The position numbers and the translations under genes are program-made. The notes beneath the pieces were generated by a model, which made no database searches, was not told the DNA's origin, and was given only the letters and a program-made list of their open reading frames with translations. This document shows, piece by piece, positions 1 through 11,515 of a stretch of DNA of 64,000 bases (the stretch's first letter is position 1; every line of letters begins with the position of its first letter). This DNA comes from Ophioceras dolichostomum (taxonomy: Eukaryota; Ascomycota; Sordariomycetes; Magnaporthales; Ophioceraceae): contig PYST01000042.1 in the NCBI GenBank assembly GCA_003049485.1, positions 1-64,000 on the forward strand. Reading direction: 5' to 3'.

Positions 1-1129
1 CTCGGTAGTCGCTAGCACGTCTTATGCCCCTCGGGAGGCAGGGATCTCGGGCAGATTCCGACTTCAGACGTTAAATACATCATCATCATAATCATCATCA
101 TCTGTCCGGTTCGGATGCCGTCGGAAGATTTTTGACCCCCAGACTTCGGCAGCTCCCGCCCGTTTCTGCGCTCGTAGGCCACGCTGTTCCGGAAATTTGG
201 GTGTCGACAGACTGACCAGTGACCACAAACCCCTCTCAGCGCACTAAGGTAGTACAGTAGAGGCAAGTGAATCCGCCCCCGAGGCGTACCATGTGAGCAG
301 ACGGGGCAGCAGCTGGCATCCTCTCAAAGGCCCACAACCGCCCATGCGCCAAAACGCCGGAGTGATTCACGAACCTGTTTTTTGCTTCTTGGTTGGCGAG
401 TGAGTGAAGTGCGCACTATCCCCATTCTTGGGGTTGCCCAGCGATCATGCCCCTGCCGGCGGTAGCCTACTGGAGCACGTGGAGGGAAATGCTGGGAGTG
501 AGTTGGAACGGCTCACTGGTAGTAGCAAGAATATCCTTCTGAAAACGGTGTATATAAAGAGAAGGACGTCGAGGTTAAATTAGCTGGAAAATCAGCGGAT
601 AGCTGTAGGTAGTACCTACTAACCCGATGACAGCCCTCCCCTTGATATCGGCCTTCTGGCAGCTATGCGACAATTTATCAAATTGCTCATCGACAACGAT
701 GGAACCGAGCTGGGCTCTGCTGCTGCTGGATAAGAACCCACACAAGGTGATGTACTCGCAGACATGGCACAAAGGCCAGGGTTTTCCAGCTACTAGTACC
801 TCCCCTGTCCGTCGCTGTGGCTAGTGGCGCCAAGAGGACTCGCCCCTCTGTAGATTTCTTGGGCCTGAGACTGACGGATGTAAAACAAAAGCGTGTTTGG
901 AGGATAAGGCTACCTAGGTACCTACCTAACTTGGAAGCAAAGTAGTGTAGACGATTGAGGATGGCCAAATTTCTCTTTGTGGCGGCGCTGGATGGACGGT
1001 TCAATTGCCACACAGACTAAATGAACGGACCGTCACGCAGTTGAACGGCCCGTCAGGTCGTCAGGCTCGCTCCACACGGGAAGGATTATAATTTCCCACC
1101 CAATCAGTTGATCCCAACAACAAGCAGAT
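1..1129. other. Intergenic, no gene seen
   Basis: No open frame here reads like protein and no RNA gene was recognised. An imperfect ATC/ATA trinucleotide run lies at about 78-105, a TATA-like TATATAAA at 551-558 has no gene I can assign to it, and a perfect TACCTAGGTA palindrome lies at 911-920. Confidence 0.6.
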
Positions 1130-1203
1130 GGTCGGATGGTGTAGCTGGTTATCACGTCAGTCTAACACACTGAAGGTCCCCAGTTCGAGCCTGGGTTCGA
1201 TCA
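1130..1203 (+). tRNA. tRNA-Val (AAC)
   Basis: The 74 nt fold into a cloverleaf. The 7 bp acceptor stem pairs GGTCGGA with TTCGATC (two G-U pairs) and is followed by discriminator A. The anticodon stem TCAGT/ACTGA encloses the loop CTAACAC with anticodon AAC. The T arm has the GTTCGAGCC-type loop. No CCA is encoded and no intron is present, as usual for a eukaryotic nuclear tRNA. It decodes GUU and, after inosine modification, GUC. A T-rich tract directly downstream (from 1204) suits Pol III termination. Confidence 0.93.
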
Positions 1204-1830
1204 TATTTTTTCCTTGTTCTTCTTTCCTCCTTTCTCTCTTTCCTTGTTTCCGCTTTCCCCCGCTCTTCTTTTTGATCCCTATCTTCGTGTCCAGATGTGT
1301 CTCTCGCTAGAGTCTTTTACAGATATGCACCACCAACCTATGTCCTTTTTTTTTTTTTTTTTTTTTTTTTTTCGTGGGTGCCTTCCGTCAGTGCCGATGC
1401 CGAGCAACCGAATACCTAGACCGCAGAGGTTGAACGGACGGGGAAGTCCAGGCCGGCCAGAACATCGCACATTAGCCGCGACCCAGCAAAGAGCACATCA
1501 ACGTCCGCCAATAGACCTGATTTGCCAATCTATGTAGATTGGTCTTTGCGGGGAGACCTCTCCCGATCCCGTTGTCATGTGAGAGCTGTCCCCCTACTTC
1601 CTGGAAATGTCCTCTCTCTCCCTCTCCACTCATCGCCTTAAGAAGCCAGCTTGGCGACTGGCATTATTTGTCGCGCTCTCTTGCCTCAAATCTCCTCTCT
1701 TTGGTCGCAATCCTGCCTAATCTCCATTCTCATAGGATTCGATGGAAAGAATGGCATTCGGGTAACGGTTCGCGGTTCAAGGGGCCGCATTTCGTACTCT
1801 ATCATCACCAAGTCGCTGAACCCCGCCACC
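1204..1830. other. Intergenic with poly-T tract
   Basis: Pyrimidine-rich spacer between the tRNA and the AA9 gene. It includes an uninterrupted run of 27 T at 1346-1372. The AA9 promoter and 5' leader should lie in its right half. No gene seen. Confidence 0.55.
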
Positions 1831-2974
1831 ATGAGGGTTGCCCGGGCTTTGGCCCTTGCGGCTTGGGCCGCGTTCGTCGGTCCAAGCATTGCTCATGGTG
1901 GACTAAATAACTACACCGTCGGAGATCTGTGGTACAGAGGGTTCGTTGCGCTGTCTTCTTCTCCGGTCTTTGTTTGCGGATGACCGCTTGTGACGGATGC
2001 TCGCCTCACCTCACCCTCTCAAAATATCTACCTACACAAAACCCCGACTGACTGATTGCTCAAACAGCTATGATCCCAACGACTCTCGAGAAAATCAAGA
2101 AGGCGCCCCCTGGATGATCCAGCGACTCTGGGCGTCCATCGACCCCATATTCTCCGCTACGTCCCCCTATCTAGCGTGCAACGACCCCGGCACCCCTCCG
2201 CCGTCCTACATCCCCATCTCCGCCGGCCAGAACCTTACCGCCGTCTACTGGTACTGGCTGCACCCCGTCGGGCCCATGTCGGCGTGGCTCGCGCCCTGCG
2301 TCGACCCGGACGACGGCGTCACCCCGCTGGACTGCGCCTCCGTCGACCCGTCGAGGGCGAAGTGGTTCAAGCTCTGGGAGGCGGGCCTCCTGGACGGCAA
2401 CATCGTCAGCGGCACGTGGTACCAGAAGGGGTTCCAGAGGTGGGACGGCAGCCCTGCGACGTGGCCCGTGACGATCCCGCCGGCCATCAAGCCGGGCCTG
2501 TACATGATCCGCCACGAGATCATCAGCATCCACATCGCGAACAAGCCGCAGTTCTACCCGGAGTGCGCGCACCTGAACATCACCGGCACGGGCGACGCGC
2601 TGCCGCCGGAGGGGTTCTGGAAGACGTTCCCGGGTGCATACGACGAGACTGGTAAGGTTTCGCGCCATGACCTTGTCCTCGTCATCGTCCTCGTCCTTTG
2701 ATCCTTTCTTATTTAGAATTGTGCTAACAGGAGTCGTATCTTCAGATCCCTCCATCAAGATCGACATCTACTCAGACGAGCTCAAGGATACCACGGTGAG
2801 TGCTGATAGTCGGCCATGCCAGCATCATTACCAGATTGTTCTCATAGGACCCACAAATATGAGCATTAAAACTGACCATCCTCAATTTTCCACTTACAGA
2901 GCTACAAAATCCCCGGAGGTCCAATATGGGGAGGTTTCCAGTTCGTGATAGACAAGTATTGTGTGGGCTGCTAA
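1831..2974 (+). CDS. AA9 lytic polysaccharide monooxygenase, secreted
   Basis: Copper enzyme family that oxidatively cleaves cellulose or related glucans outside the cell. Exons: 1831-1940, 2068-2651, 2746-2795, 2900-2974 (272 residues). Residues 1-21 form a signal peptide ending SIA; cleavage exposes His22 as the N-terminal copper ligand. The WLHPVGP segment supplies the second histidine (about 102), and QFYPEC (about 198-203) holds the axial tyrosine (about 200). MIRHEIISIH is the classic AA9 second-sphere block. The start has a good context (GCCACC before ATG). No carbohydrate-binding module or GPI tail is visible; the protein ends just after a Cys-rich tetrapeptide. The first donor is GTTCGT, a non-consensus form supported by perfect phase and the conserved G-Y-D junction. 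Family assignment is firm; substrate cannot be read from the sequence. Confidence 0.92.
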
Positions 2975-3480
2975 GCAGGCGCCGGCATCAAGGGGCCTAC
3001 CAAACCGTGAAACTCACTGGAGAGAACACGCATTGTATATACTACTCCTTCCTTCTCGTATCTATCACTACCTGGCTTTCTAGTAAAATTGTGAGCTGCC
3101 CTACCAGATTGCTTTTTCAACTAGTGCACATTGGGGAGCTAGTGTGAGGGATGATGTGAGACCTGACTCCTCGTCATTACCGCCATCGCATCTGCTCAAG
3201 AAAGCATAAAATATATGTGAACGAAAGGAAAGGCGATGACGAGATGTATGACTCGATCCTAACAGCTATTTCAGCACGAGAGACGAAGGAAATTATTGTG
3301 GGAGTACATAACATAAACTGGGCTCCCATCCCCACAGTACGGACAATGTGTGATGATGGATGCTTCGGCCGAGGAAGGCCACCATATATCGAGACAAGCC
3401 GAAACAGGAATACGAAGAAAACACATGGTGTAGAAGTAAGAAAGCAGGCAACGAGAATAAATAGGGAGCGGGTTGTGTAG
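2975..3480. other. Intergenic, no gene seen
   Basis: Spacer between the AA9 stop and the possible minus-strand terminal exon ending at 3481. It probably holds the 3' ends of both units. No other structure noted. Confidence 0.5.
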
Positions 3481-3789
3481 TCAATGCGCCACTGAAAGTT
3501 GATGATAGCGGAACGAAGAACAATCACAAGATATGTTCCGCGACGACACCACTTACCAACCAAATAGATGTTTCCCCTCACCCAAACCCCAGCAATCGGT
3601 TCGCCTCCCCGTCCAACCTCAATAGTATCCTTCGCTCCGCTCCGCCCGACACGAAACGACGCCACCTCAAGCACCATCCTTCCGGCTATCCATCGAGAGC
3701 CTCCCCATGCCACGGCCGCCGCCGCCGCCGCTTGGGCCGCCAGCGCCAGCGCCGGCGCTAGCGCCACCGACGGAGCCGGAAGCCGATTT
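3481..3789 (-). other. Possible terminal exons of an unassigned minus-strand gene
   Basis: On the minus strand, a GTAAGT donor (3556-3551) pairs with an acceptor ending TTTCAG (3494-3492) to define a 65 nt intron. The frame open before it (from about 3789) runs through the intron to a TGA at 3483-3481, ending the protein in VVAH. The exon upstream reads protein-like after an Ala-rich stretch. It lies in a different frame from the acidic ORF at 3829-4596, so an extra intron or an indel would be needed to join them; a GTGAGG donor at 3832-3827 exists, but the intron it gives would be only 43 nt. No family recognised. Confidence 0.3.
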
Positions 3790-3828
3790 CTGCCGGGAAC
3801 GTGCCCCCAGGCTGGCGCCCAGCGAGCC

Positions 3829-4692
3829 TCACGAAGACGTCGATGCGCGGCTGCTGCTCCTCCGCGACGACGACGACATCATCTCGACAAAAGCAGCGTC
3901 GGGGGAGAAGATGCTCATCAGGCTTATGCCCATCACGCCTTTGCCCTTGCTGCTACTCTCCGATGCATTCCCACCCCAACCGCGGCTGCCGCCGCCGCTG
4001 TCGCCGCTGCTGTCGCTGCTGCGGCCACCGTGAGTGCCGGTACCTTGAGACTTCGGAGGCGCAGGTGCATCGCTGTCCGTACCGATGTTCCCTACTCCAT
4101 GCTGCCCAGCAGAATAGGCGGAGTCCGCCACCGCGGCTTGTTCTACTACTTCCTCCTCCTCGTGCTCCTCCTCGTATAAATTCTCATCGTAATCGTCATC
4201 GTAATCACCAGCACCACCCTCATCTTCGATGTGCTCCATCGCGGGGAAGTCGGCCATGTCCACGTCGCTGCCCCTGCGCCTCGCACCGGGGATCTGGTCG
4301 CTGCCGTCCTCCTGCCGCTTCTGGCCGACAACCTGTTTGAGAATAGCCCCCATGGCTGGCTTCTTTGCTGGTGCAGCGGCCGGCTTCCCCGCTTTGTCCA
4401 CTTTGTCCGCTGTGACCTGTTGGTCTTCAAACTTGACCTCTGGCATCCTTCTTGTCGGCTTATTCTTTTCGGCAGCAGCCGGGTTGGGCCGCTCCTGCTG
4501 CTGCCCCACCGCCTCCGACCCCTGAGGCTTGCTGGCGGGGTCAGCAGTCTTTGGTGGTATAACATACGACTTGGTGATAGAAGCCGTATCCGGCACGTCG
4601 GGGTCAAACCGGGGATCGTGTCTCGCGCCTTCGATAGGCGGCTCATCGGGAGGTGTCGTGCTTAGAGGGTCGACCGAGTAATACGCGCCCCG
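3829..4692 (-). CDS. Unassigned acidic, low-complexity ORF in frame behind the Ste6-like stop
   Basis: After the TAG of the Ste6-like gene (4695-4693) the same frame stays open for 287 codons to 3829. It encodes a Pro/Lys-rich part, a strongly acidic run (D/E/Y-rich, about 4210-4150) and a Ser/Gly-rich part. The first in-frame ATG is near 4447 (RRMPEVKF), so a separate gene would start there unless another exon supplies the start. Alternatives are a 3' UTR that happens to be open, stop readthrough, or a spliced C-terminus: a GTAAAG donor at 4821 and the AG of the stop codon would give an in-frame 129 nt intron, but the removed segment itself reads like conserved coding sequence. No domain recognised. 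Confidence 0.3.
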   Translation of the reverse strand, partial: RGAYYSVDPLSTTPPDEPPIEGARHDPRFDPDVPDTASITKSYVIPPKTADPASKPQGSEAVGQQQERPNPAAAEKNKPTRRMPEVKFEDQQVTADKVDKAGKPAAAPAKKPAMGAILKQVVGQKRQEDGSDQIPGARRRGSDVDMADFPAMEHIEDEGGAGDYDDDYDENLYEEEHEEEEVVEQAAVADSAYSAGQHGVGNIGTDSDAPAPPKSQGTGTHGGRSSDSSGDSGGGSRGWGGNASESSSKGKGVMGISLMSIFSPDAAFVEMMSSSSRRSSSRASTSS

Positions 4693-7600
4693 CTAGAACG
4701 CCGCCCCGGTTGCCTTCCGACTCCTCTTCTTCCAGTTGAAGCCGCTCCGCGAGAACAGCTTCTCCTGCGCGCTGCGCTCGGCCATCTCGCGCTGTGTCGC
4801 CGTCATGACGAACGGCTTTACCTGAGGCTTGACCTCCACCGGCTTCAGAGGGCGCCACAGCGGAGCCGTCGGTCCCAGCAGCTCGCCCAGCTTGCCGCCG
4901 CGGGGATCCGACAGCAGCGCCTCGAACTTGCCCGACTCGGCCACGCAGCCTTGGTCCAGCACGACGACGCGGTCCGCCATCCGCATCACGTCGACTGAGT
5001 GCGTGATGATCACCACGGCTAGCGCGGGCCTTCCTGTGGATTGAAGACGCTGTGACTGGACCAGGGGCCAGCTCAGTTGCGCGACGGAGGAAGAGCGATG
5101 ATGAGGTGCAGGTTCCGCCACGTCTTGAGTTGCACTTTCGCCAACCTCGTGGTAGTCGAAGTTGACCGTGGTAGGCACGGGGCACCCGGATCCAACGCTC
5201 TTCCTCCGACTGTCCGTCATGGCGGGAGGTCCCCGATCAAAGAGGGAGTTCAGGGTATCCAGCACCGCCCGGCGGCTCTCGGCGTCTAGAGCGCTCGTCG
5301 GCTCGTCAAGGACGAGAAGATGCGGTCTGCGAGCAAGGGCACGGGCGATCCCAACCCGCTGGGCCTGTCCCCCCGAGAGGGTCACCGTGCCACCCTCGCC
5401 GACGAGTGTAGCGTATCCATGTGGGAGCGAGAGGACGAAGTCGTGGATTCCCGCGTTCCGAGCCGCCAGCTCTATGTTCTCCTGTGCACGCAGCGGATCG
5501 CCCTCCGGCATCCCGTAGGCGATGTTTGCCGCTAGGGTATCCGGAAACAGAAATGGGTGCTGTGGGACGTATCCCATCATGGCTCGAAGCGCCCTGGTCG
5601 AGAGCTCTCGGGCATCGACCCCGGCGAACGTCAGCGGGCGAGACCCTGGATGCTTCTCCCAGTCGTCCGTCAAGTGGGATGACGGCGCATCATATTTCGG
5701 CTCATACAAACGCAGAAGAAGCGCTGCGATGGTGCTCTTGCCACAGCCAGAGCCGCCCACGATAGCGATGCATTCGTCGCTCTCAATAGTGAGGTTGACA
5801 TTGCGCAGAACCTCCACTCCAGGCCTAGTCGGATAGGCGAATCGAAGGGCAGTGAACTGGATCGGGAAGGGGGTGAGCGCACGCTTCTTGCCGTGATCCT
5901 CAGACGTCGGGCCCTCGACGGGCATGTGCGTGTAGTGGAGCAGCTGGACCGCCTTCACCTTCGCGGCCGCGACCTGGGGGATGCTTCCCAGCATGACTGT
6001 GGCGTTACCGACAGCGAAAAGCAGCTGGTTGATCACCAGGATGACGTCGTTGACTGTGATCTCGGCCCTGTTGGTAATAATCCAGATGCCGAATATGAAA
6101 ATACCCACCATCAGCCAGTCCCCCACCGAGTGGTGCAGGCCGAGCCAGAAGCCTGTGAAGATCCCGCGCTTTGCTCCCTCGTCGAAAGCGTGTTCGGCGG
6201 AGCTTCGGAACTTCCGGCCGAAGAACGATTCCAGCCCGAACGCGCGAACCACCCGGATGCTGCTGGTAGCCTCGCTGAAGACGGCGAGCGTACCCTGTGC
6301 GGCATGGTCGGACCTCTTCTCCCAAACGTCACTGGTCTTTGTCGAGAGGGAGACTAAGAGGGCCATCAAGGGTACCGCAGCGACGGCGACGAGCGTCAAC
6401 TGCCACACAGTCAGCACCGCCCATAGCAACGCTCCCACCACCATGATTATGACAATAATGTTGATAGGCAAGAAGCGGTCCACCAGGCTCCGCATCTCTT
6501 CGCCACCACGATCAAGGGAATCAGAAAGCACGCTGGCCGCGTTCTTTGGCTTGTCGTGCCAGATTCTCGGCTGAAATACGATGCGCGAGAATGCCTCGAC
6601 CCGCAGAGTGTCCGTCCAGTGCTGCGCGACGACCCCGGCGAGGTAGAATGTCGTGGCGACGGCGAAGAAGTCGACCACAGCCAGACCTGCCATGATCCCC
6701 GTCCAAAGTCCGCCCGCCTTCGTCTTGCCATCTAGAGTCCAGAATGCCGCCATCTGCCGAGAAAACAAGAACGCAAACACCGGGTTGCAGGCTGCAGCAA
6801 GCACGGCGCTCAGCAAGGCGAAAATGGCGAAGCGTCGATCGGTCGGAGAGATATTTGACCAGAGGGTTCCAAGCACCGTAAAGAGCGACGGCGTCTTCGG
6901 CTTCTTCCTGCCATCACGTTGGTGCTGTCCGTCGAGTCCGGTCTCATCTTCGTCATCGGCCGCGATGACGCTCGACTCTGTCGCTTTTGGCTCAGTCTGT
7001 GAGGCCTCGAATGTGGCGTCGACCGTCGCAGCTAACCTGTGGCCCTGACTCCTAGTGGCCTGAGCTGCGAGGCCTCGCCTCTCTATCTCGTCCAGGCTCC
7101 CATGCCTATGGAGAGACGGCCTTGGGGTCTTCAGACGCCGCTCGAGTCCATCTGAACGAGGTGGGATAATTCCTCCTGTGGCGACCGACAAAGACGGGTC
7201 GGCCCACGGCGGCTCCAAGACTGGCTTGTTGTCAAACAGATATCTCATGTTGAGGCCGCCAGTGGGAGGCACGAATGACAGGCGGCTAGTGCGGCCCCCA
7301 CCGATCATCGTGTCGCCGCCCCAGCTTTCCCAACCGGTAACTCTGCTGCCACCCGACTGCCCGCATCCATCCGACGACGACATGCTCTCCGGAGTGCCTG
7401 CTCGGCTGGGAGAGCGGGTCTCGACAGGGCTAGCTCCATCGTCCATACCATCTCTATTGCGCATTTGGTAGAAGGTTGAGGTCGGCACGCAATCGAGGTA
7501 TTTGCATTGTCCTTGCTCGATGATTCTGCCGTCTTCCAGGACGTATATATGGTCGTCCTTTTCGATCTGGGCTGCGTCGTGGGTGATGACGATTGTGGTT

Positions 7601-9482
7601 TTGTCAGCTCGCCATGCCCGAATCGCCTCCATGATCATAGCTCTGGAGCGCGGCTCGAGACCGCTCATGACCTCGTCGAGAATCAGAATTGGAGGATCCC
7701 GGAGCCTGGCTCGGGCTAACGCGACACGCTGCTTCTGTCCGCCGCTGAGTCCATGGCTACCTGTCGCTCCCATCATGGTCTCCAGTCCTTTGGGGAGGTC
7801 GGCAATCGTGGACTGGAGAAGAGCCATCTCGGTGGCAGTCTTCATGGCCTCCTCCGTCACATCGCGGGGGCGCCGGCTCCCAAGGGCGACATTCGTACGC
7901 AAAGTCTCGTTGAAGAGGGTCGATTGCTGCTGGACAAGCGTGATGTGGTCCCGAAGCAATGACCCTTTGATGGTTTGAATGGGAATCCCGTTGATGAGAA
8001 TCATGCCGGACTGGGGGCGGTAAAAGCCCAACAGAAGGTTGGCGATGGTACTTTTCCCTGAACCACTCTTGCCGACGATAAAAGTCATCGCGCCGCCCTT
8101 GAAGAGGAAGCTCGAAGGCTGCAGCACCACCTTGGACGGATTGGACGGGTATGCGAAGCTGACCTGTGCAGGGAGGAGTTAGCGGAGATGCCTGCGACAG
8201 CCAAAAAAAACATGAACATGAAAACATATGTGCCACTTACATCCTGGAGCTCAATATTTCCCTTCCAAGACACAGGCCTGGCTTGGCCCTCCATGAAGCG
8301 CACATGATCGAATGCGATTTTCTTGAGCGCCGCCCCAGCGGCCATGCCCTTGATGAGAATCAGGATTTGCGGCGAGATACTCTCCATGGCCTGAAACGTG
8401 GTCAGGGCGGCGTAAAACGCAGTGATGACAGCACCGGGTGATAGGATCCCCCGAGAGACCAGATAGATGCCGAGGAAGAAGCCAACAACGAAGATCATAA
8501 CCATGTAGAACTTGAGGAATGCCATCTGAAGCGAGTTGTACGTGCTCTGGGTGATGGAGGCCTCGCCGGCCTTCCTAACGGCCAGCTTGAAGGCGCGGAC
8601 CTCATACTCGTGTGAGTTGTACACCTTGAGCAGATCGATCCCGCTGAACGCGGCGGCGGTGCGCCGGTTGCACTCAGCTTGCCTCTCCTTATGCACCAGT
8701 ACCGCCGCTTCGACCTTCTTGTTCAGGAACCACATCACAGCCAAGGAGGGCGGGACCGTAGCCATGACGACGAGAGTAAGTGCCCAACCGAAGAGAAAGG
8801 ACGTGACTATGCCGCCCAGGCACAGCGCGATGTCGAGCACGACGAACCCAAGGGTCTGGCTGGTGGCCATCTGCAGGTCTCGAATTTGCCTAGGTAGATA
8901 TGTCGCCAAGAGGCGTTAGCATCAGTACACCAGAATACAGAGTGGCAGGTTCGACCGGGCATCAACTAACCGCTGGAACGTAGTGATAGAAGACGACATC
9001 CCATCTTTCTGCATATCGAACCACTCCATATCTTTGAAGATGACAGCCCCGAAGACTCTCAGCCTGGCCGTTCTAGCCTGTTGTTCCCCAAATATCACCC
9101 AAGACGCCATGAACACCATGCTCGATACCAGGTAAGCGCCACCGACGATGGCCAGGTATATTGTCCATCGGAGAACCTCATTGTATGTGTCATCGAGACC
9201 GAGGGTGTGGGTCGCGTACTTTGCAAAAGCGTCGAATATCCTGCCGATAAAGACGACGGCCACGAGTTGGGCCCCGGCCTGGCAGATGGCGCCAAGGATC
9301 GCAAGGAAGAGAGCAGGTAAATGAAGGTCGACCGAGAAGAATGCGAAGAGATCGGTCCAGTGGCTGCCCTTTTCGTTCTCGGGCGAGGGAGCCTCGTCGG
9401 TAACGTAGGTGACGTCGGTGATGTCGGCGGCAACGTCCGCGGCCTGGCTGGCATTAGGACTGCCCGATTGATGATGATCCAT
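4693..9482 (-). CDS. Ste6-like full-size ABC exporter (ABCB type)
   Basis: Predicted membrane exporter of the MDR/Ste6 group, with layout TMD1-NBD1-TMD2-NBD2; in yeast the relative exports the prenylated mating pheromone. Exons (minus): 9482-8971, 8889-8241, 8163-4693; 1543 residues. NBD1: Walker A GKSGSGKST (418-426), signature LSGGQKQR (about 526), Walker B ILILDE (about 547), H-loop ITHD (about 580). NBD2: GGSGCGKST (1190-1198), LSGGQAQR (about 1316), LLVLDEPTSALD (about 1337), H-loop ITHS (about 1441). A disordered linker (about 620-810) joins the halves, and a Ser/Pro-rich insert of about 85 residues separates Walker B and the H-loop of NBD2. NBD1 has DEVMSGLE in place of DEPTSALD. Both introns have clear signals: GTTAGT with a GCTAAC branch, and GTAAGT with a CACAG acceptor. 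Cargo is inferred; a drug exporter remains possible. Confidence 0.88.
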
Positions 9483-10541
9483 GGCCAGACTTGCTCGACC
9501 CGCGCACCCTTTGGAAGGGGAACGCGACAGGCTCGATGCTGCGTTTAGGTGGGAGCCAGAATCTCGCTGTGATGATTCTCGGGTGCAGGGACGTGGAGGG
9601 AGAGATATAAAGCGGCCGAGGAAAGGTCAACAAAGCTCGAGTGGACGCTAATGTTTGGGCAATTTGGCCGTCATCACACCGCGCAGGTAACTTTCTCATC
9701 GGGATGCCAATGGACAGGGAAGGACCGATGAAGCGCAGCAAGCATGAAATCAGTGCAGTGGCGATTGTAGTCCTCTTCAGCTCTCACAGGGCAACGGGCG
9801 TTTCCAAGCAGCAAGGGCGATTGGAGCTGCAAGATCGGCAAGTGGGATTTGAGTTGTCCACATTGGAGGCAGAAGGAGCCTGGGCTGCTTGTCTGAAGAT
9901 GCGGCAATCTCAATTGAACTATTTTTCTAGGAAGCATCTGCTCACTTTTTTTTGTCTAGTGTTAGTATTTTTCTGACGCCAGCCGACCAGCTGCAAGGGG
10001 AGAAGCTGGAGAACAATAGCAAGATGCCTCTGATTACATGCCGCGTTCAGCTTGATCAAATGTGTACCAAGCCAGAAAGAGAACCCATGGAAGTTCTAGA
10101 AATGAATTCTAATTGGTGTGGACCCAGAGCCTTTGACTTTCACTCGAAAGTCAGGGAGGAATACTTGGATGGCGAAAAGGTGCAAAGCGAAATCATCTGA
10201 GGAATTTACCGATGAGGTTGACGAGGAGGGCAGCTTTACGATCGGAAGGAAGGTACTCGTGACAACAATCAACGCAATTCGACTAACGGGACTTACCACA
10301 TCACATTCCATGACTCTTGCCCCTTGCATCTTTCTGGCCCGCTGTTCCCTGAACGAAGCAAGATCGACCGCACGTTCGCGATGGCCTTCATTCTGAGGAG
10401 CCACTTGCCTCCTATGTACAAATCGCGAAACGGAAAGGGTATGGGGAAGATAGGTACGATTATTTTGGTAGAAAATCGTGGGATATGTGATGATACGGAA
10501 CCTACACCCAACGGCGCACATAGAGACCGGTCTCGATCCTG
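9483..10541. other. Intergenic, promoter side of the Ste6-like gene
   Basis: This spacer holds the upstream region of the minus-strand ABC gene and the 3' end of the PBDC1-like gene. Open frames here do not look like protein. Confidence 0.5.
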
Positions 10542-11515
10542 TCAGCTCTTCGGGGCTTCCTCGCTGCCGCCGCCCGGAGTATCCTTCTTCTCCTCTGGGT
10601 GCGCCTCCTCGTAGACCCAGTCGTTCAAGCCCATTTTGTTCCTATTTGAAAACTTAAGATTCAGTAACGGTTGCGCTCCGATTGGGTAAGGTCTAGGGAA
10701 TAAGCGAGCGGTTGATCTTACCTCGCGATCTCGTACGCATAAAACTGCATTCTCGGGACTGAAGCGGTGGAAACTGCTCAGTAAACAGGCTCCTCCGCAT
10801 GTTGGGAGGAAGGCACTGCTGGTCGGGGACCTCTTTTTTTGGAAGCTTGATCCGAGGACAAGCAGCAAGGAACATCTGAGCGACGACGTACCGAATATGA
10901 TCCTGTTCTCATGCTCATAGTCGTCCTTGTGACTGATGCGCAGCATCGTGCCGAAGTTGAAGTCATCAATCCTCTTCTCGTAGGCCATCATGAATTTGCG
11001 CCATCTCTCCTTGCCCTCCTTGCTCTTCATCTCATCCTCGACGATGTCCGCAGACAGGTCGAGCTCTGGAAACGACTCCTTCAAGTGCTTGTAGATCTCG
11101 TTGTCGTGCTTGGTCAGGCGCAACTCTGAGCCTCGCTTCGTCTGCAGGATCTTCCAGTACGTTTCCATGTGCTGGACGGCTGTTTCTAGAGGTCAGCAGC
11201 GACTTCCGGGTGTAGTCTCCTCTACCTGCGTATGTAGAAGATGCACGGGAATGGCCACAGGTGATGCGCCCCTGCATGCTCAAACACACCAGAAGGGGCG
11301 TTAGGATGATGAGGGCAGGTAGGGATCACGAACTCTTCTTCGCGAAGTCTATCTCGATCTATAAAGATTGAACGGTGATTAGCTGTCGAGTTCGCCAACT
11401 TGAACGAAGAGGAAAGCGCTCATGCAATTTCAAGGTCGTCACTCACGCCCTCGTGATTAGGAGCATTCTCTGCATCGAAGTTGGAAGGAGGCCGCGGAGG
11501 CCCGTAAACCGCCAT
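10542..11515 (-). CDS. PBDC1 family protein (yeast YPL225W-like)
   Basis: Small conserved eukaryotic cytosolic protein. The yeast relative YPL225W and human PBDC1 have been described as a cotranslational folding factor for translation elongation factor eEF1A. Exons (minus): 11515-11447, 11358-11334, 11185-10892, 10758-10722, 10641-10542; 174 residues, a normal length. Family blocks are visible: TAVQHMETYWKIL, DNEIYKHLKESFPE, EMKSKEGKERWRKFM, DDFNFGTMLR and NKMGLNDWVYEE. All phases close exactly. The second exon is only 25 nt and is followed by a GTTCGT donor; the other donors are GTGAGT, GTACGT and GTAAGA. The start at 11515 is the first ATG of the only consistent model. The eEF1A role is taken from the family, not from this sequence. 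Confidence 0.88.

Noticed and set aside
3568..4340. Long plus-strand open frames rich in Ala, Pro and Arg
   Set aside because: They are the complement of GC-rich low-complexity minus-strand sequence, with no protein-like text or start and splice signals.
4693..4821. Splicing out the Ste6-like stop with a GTAAAG donor and the AG of the TAG codon
   Set aside because: Phase allows it, but there is no good branch site or pyrimidine tract, and the removed segment reads like conserved C-terminal coding sequence.
11221..11266. Possible extra 46 nt exon in the PBDC1-like gene (CATGCAG acceptor, GTAGAG donor)
   Set aside because: Its inclusion breaks the frame; skipping it joins FAKK directly to TAVQHM as in the family.
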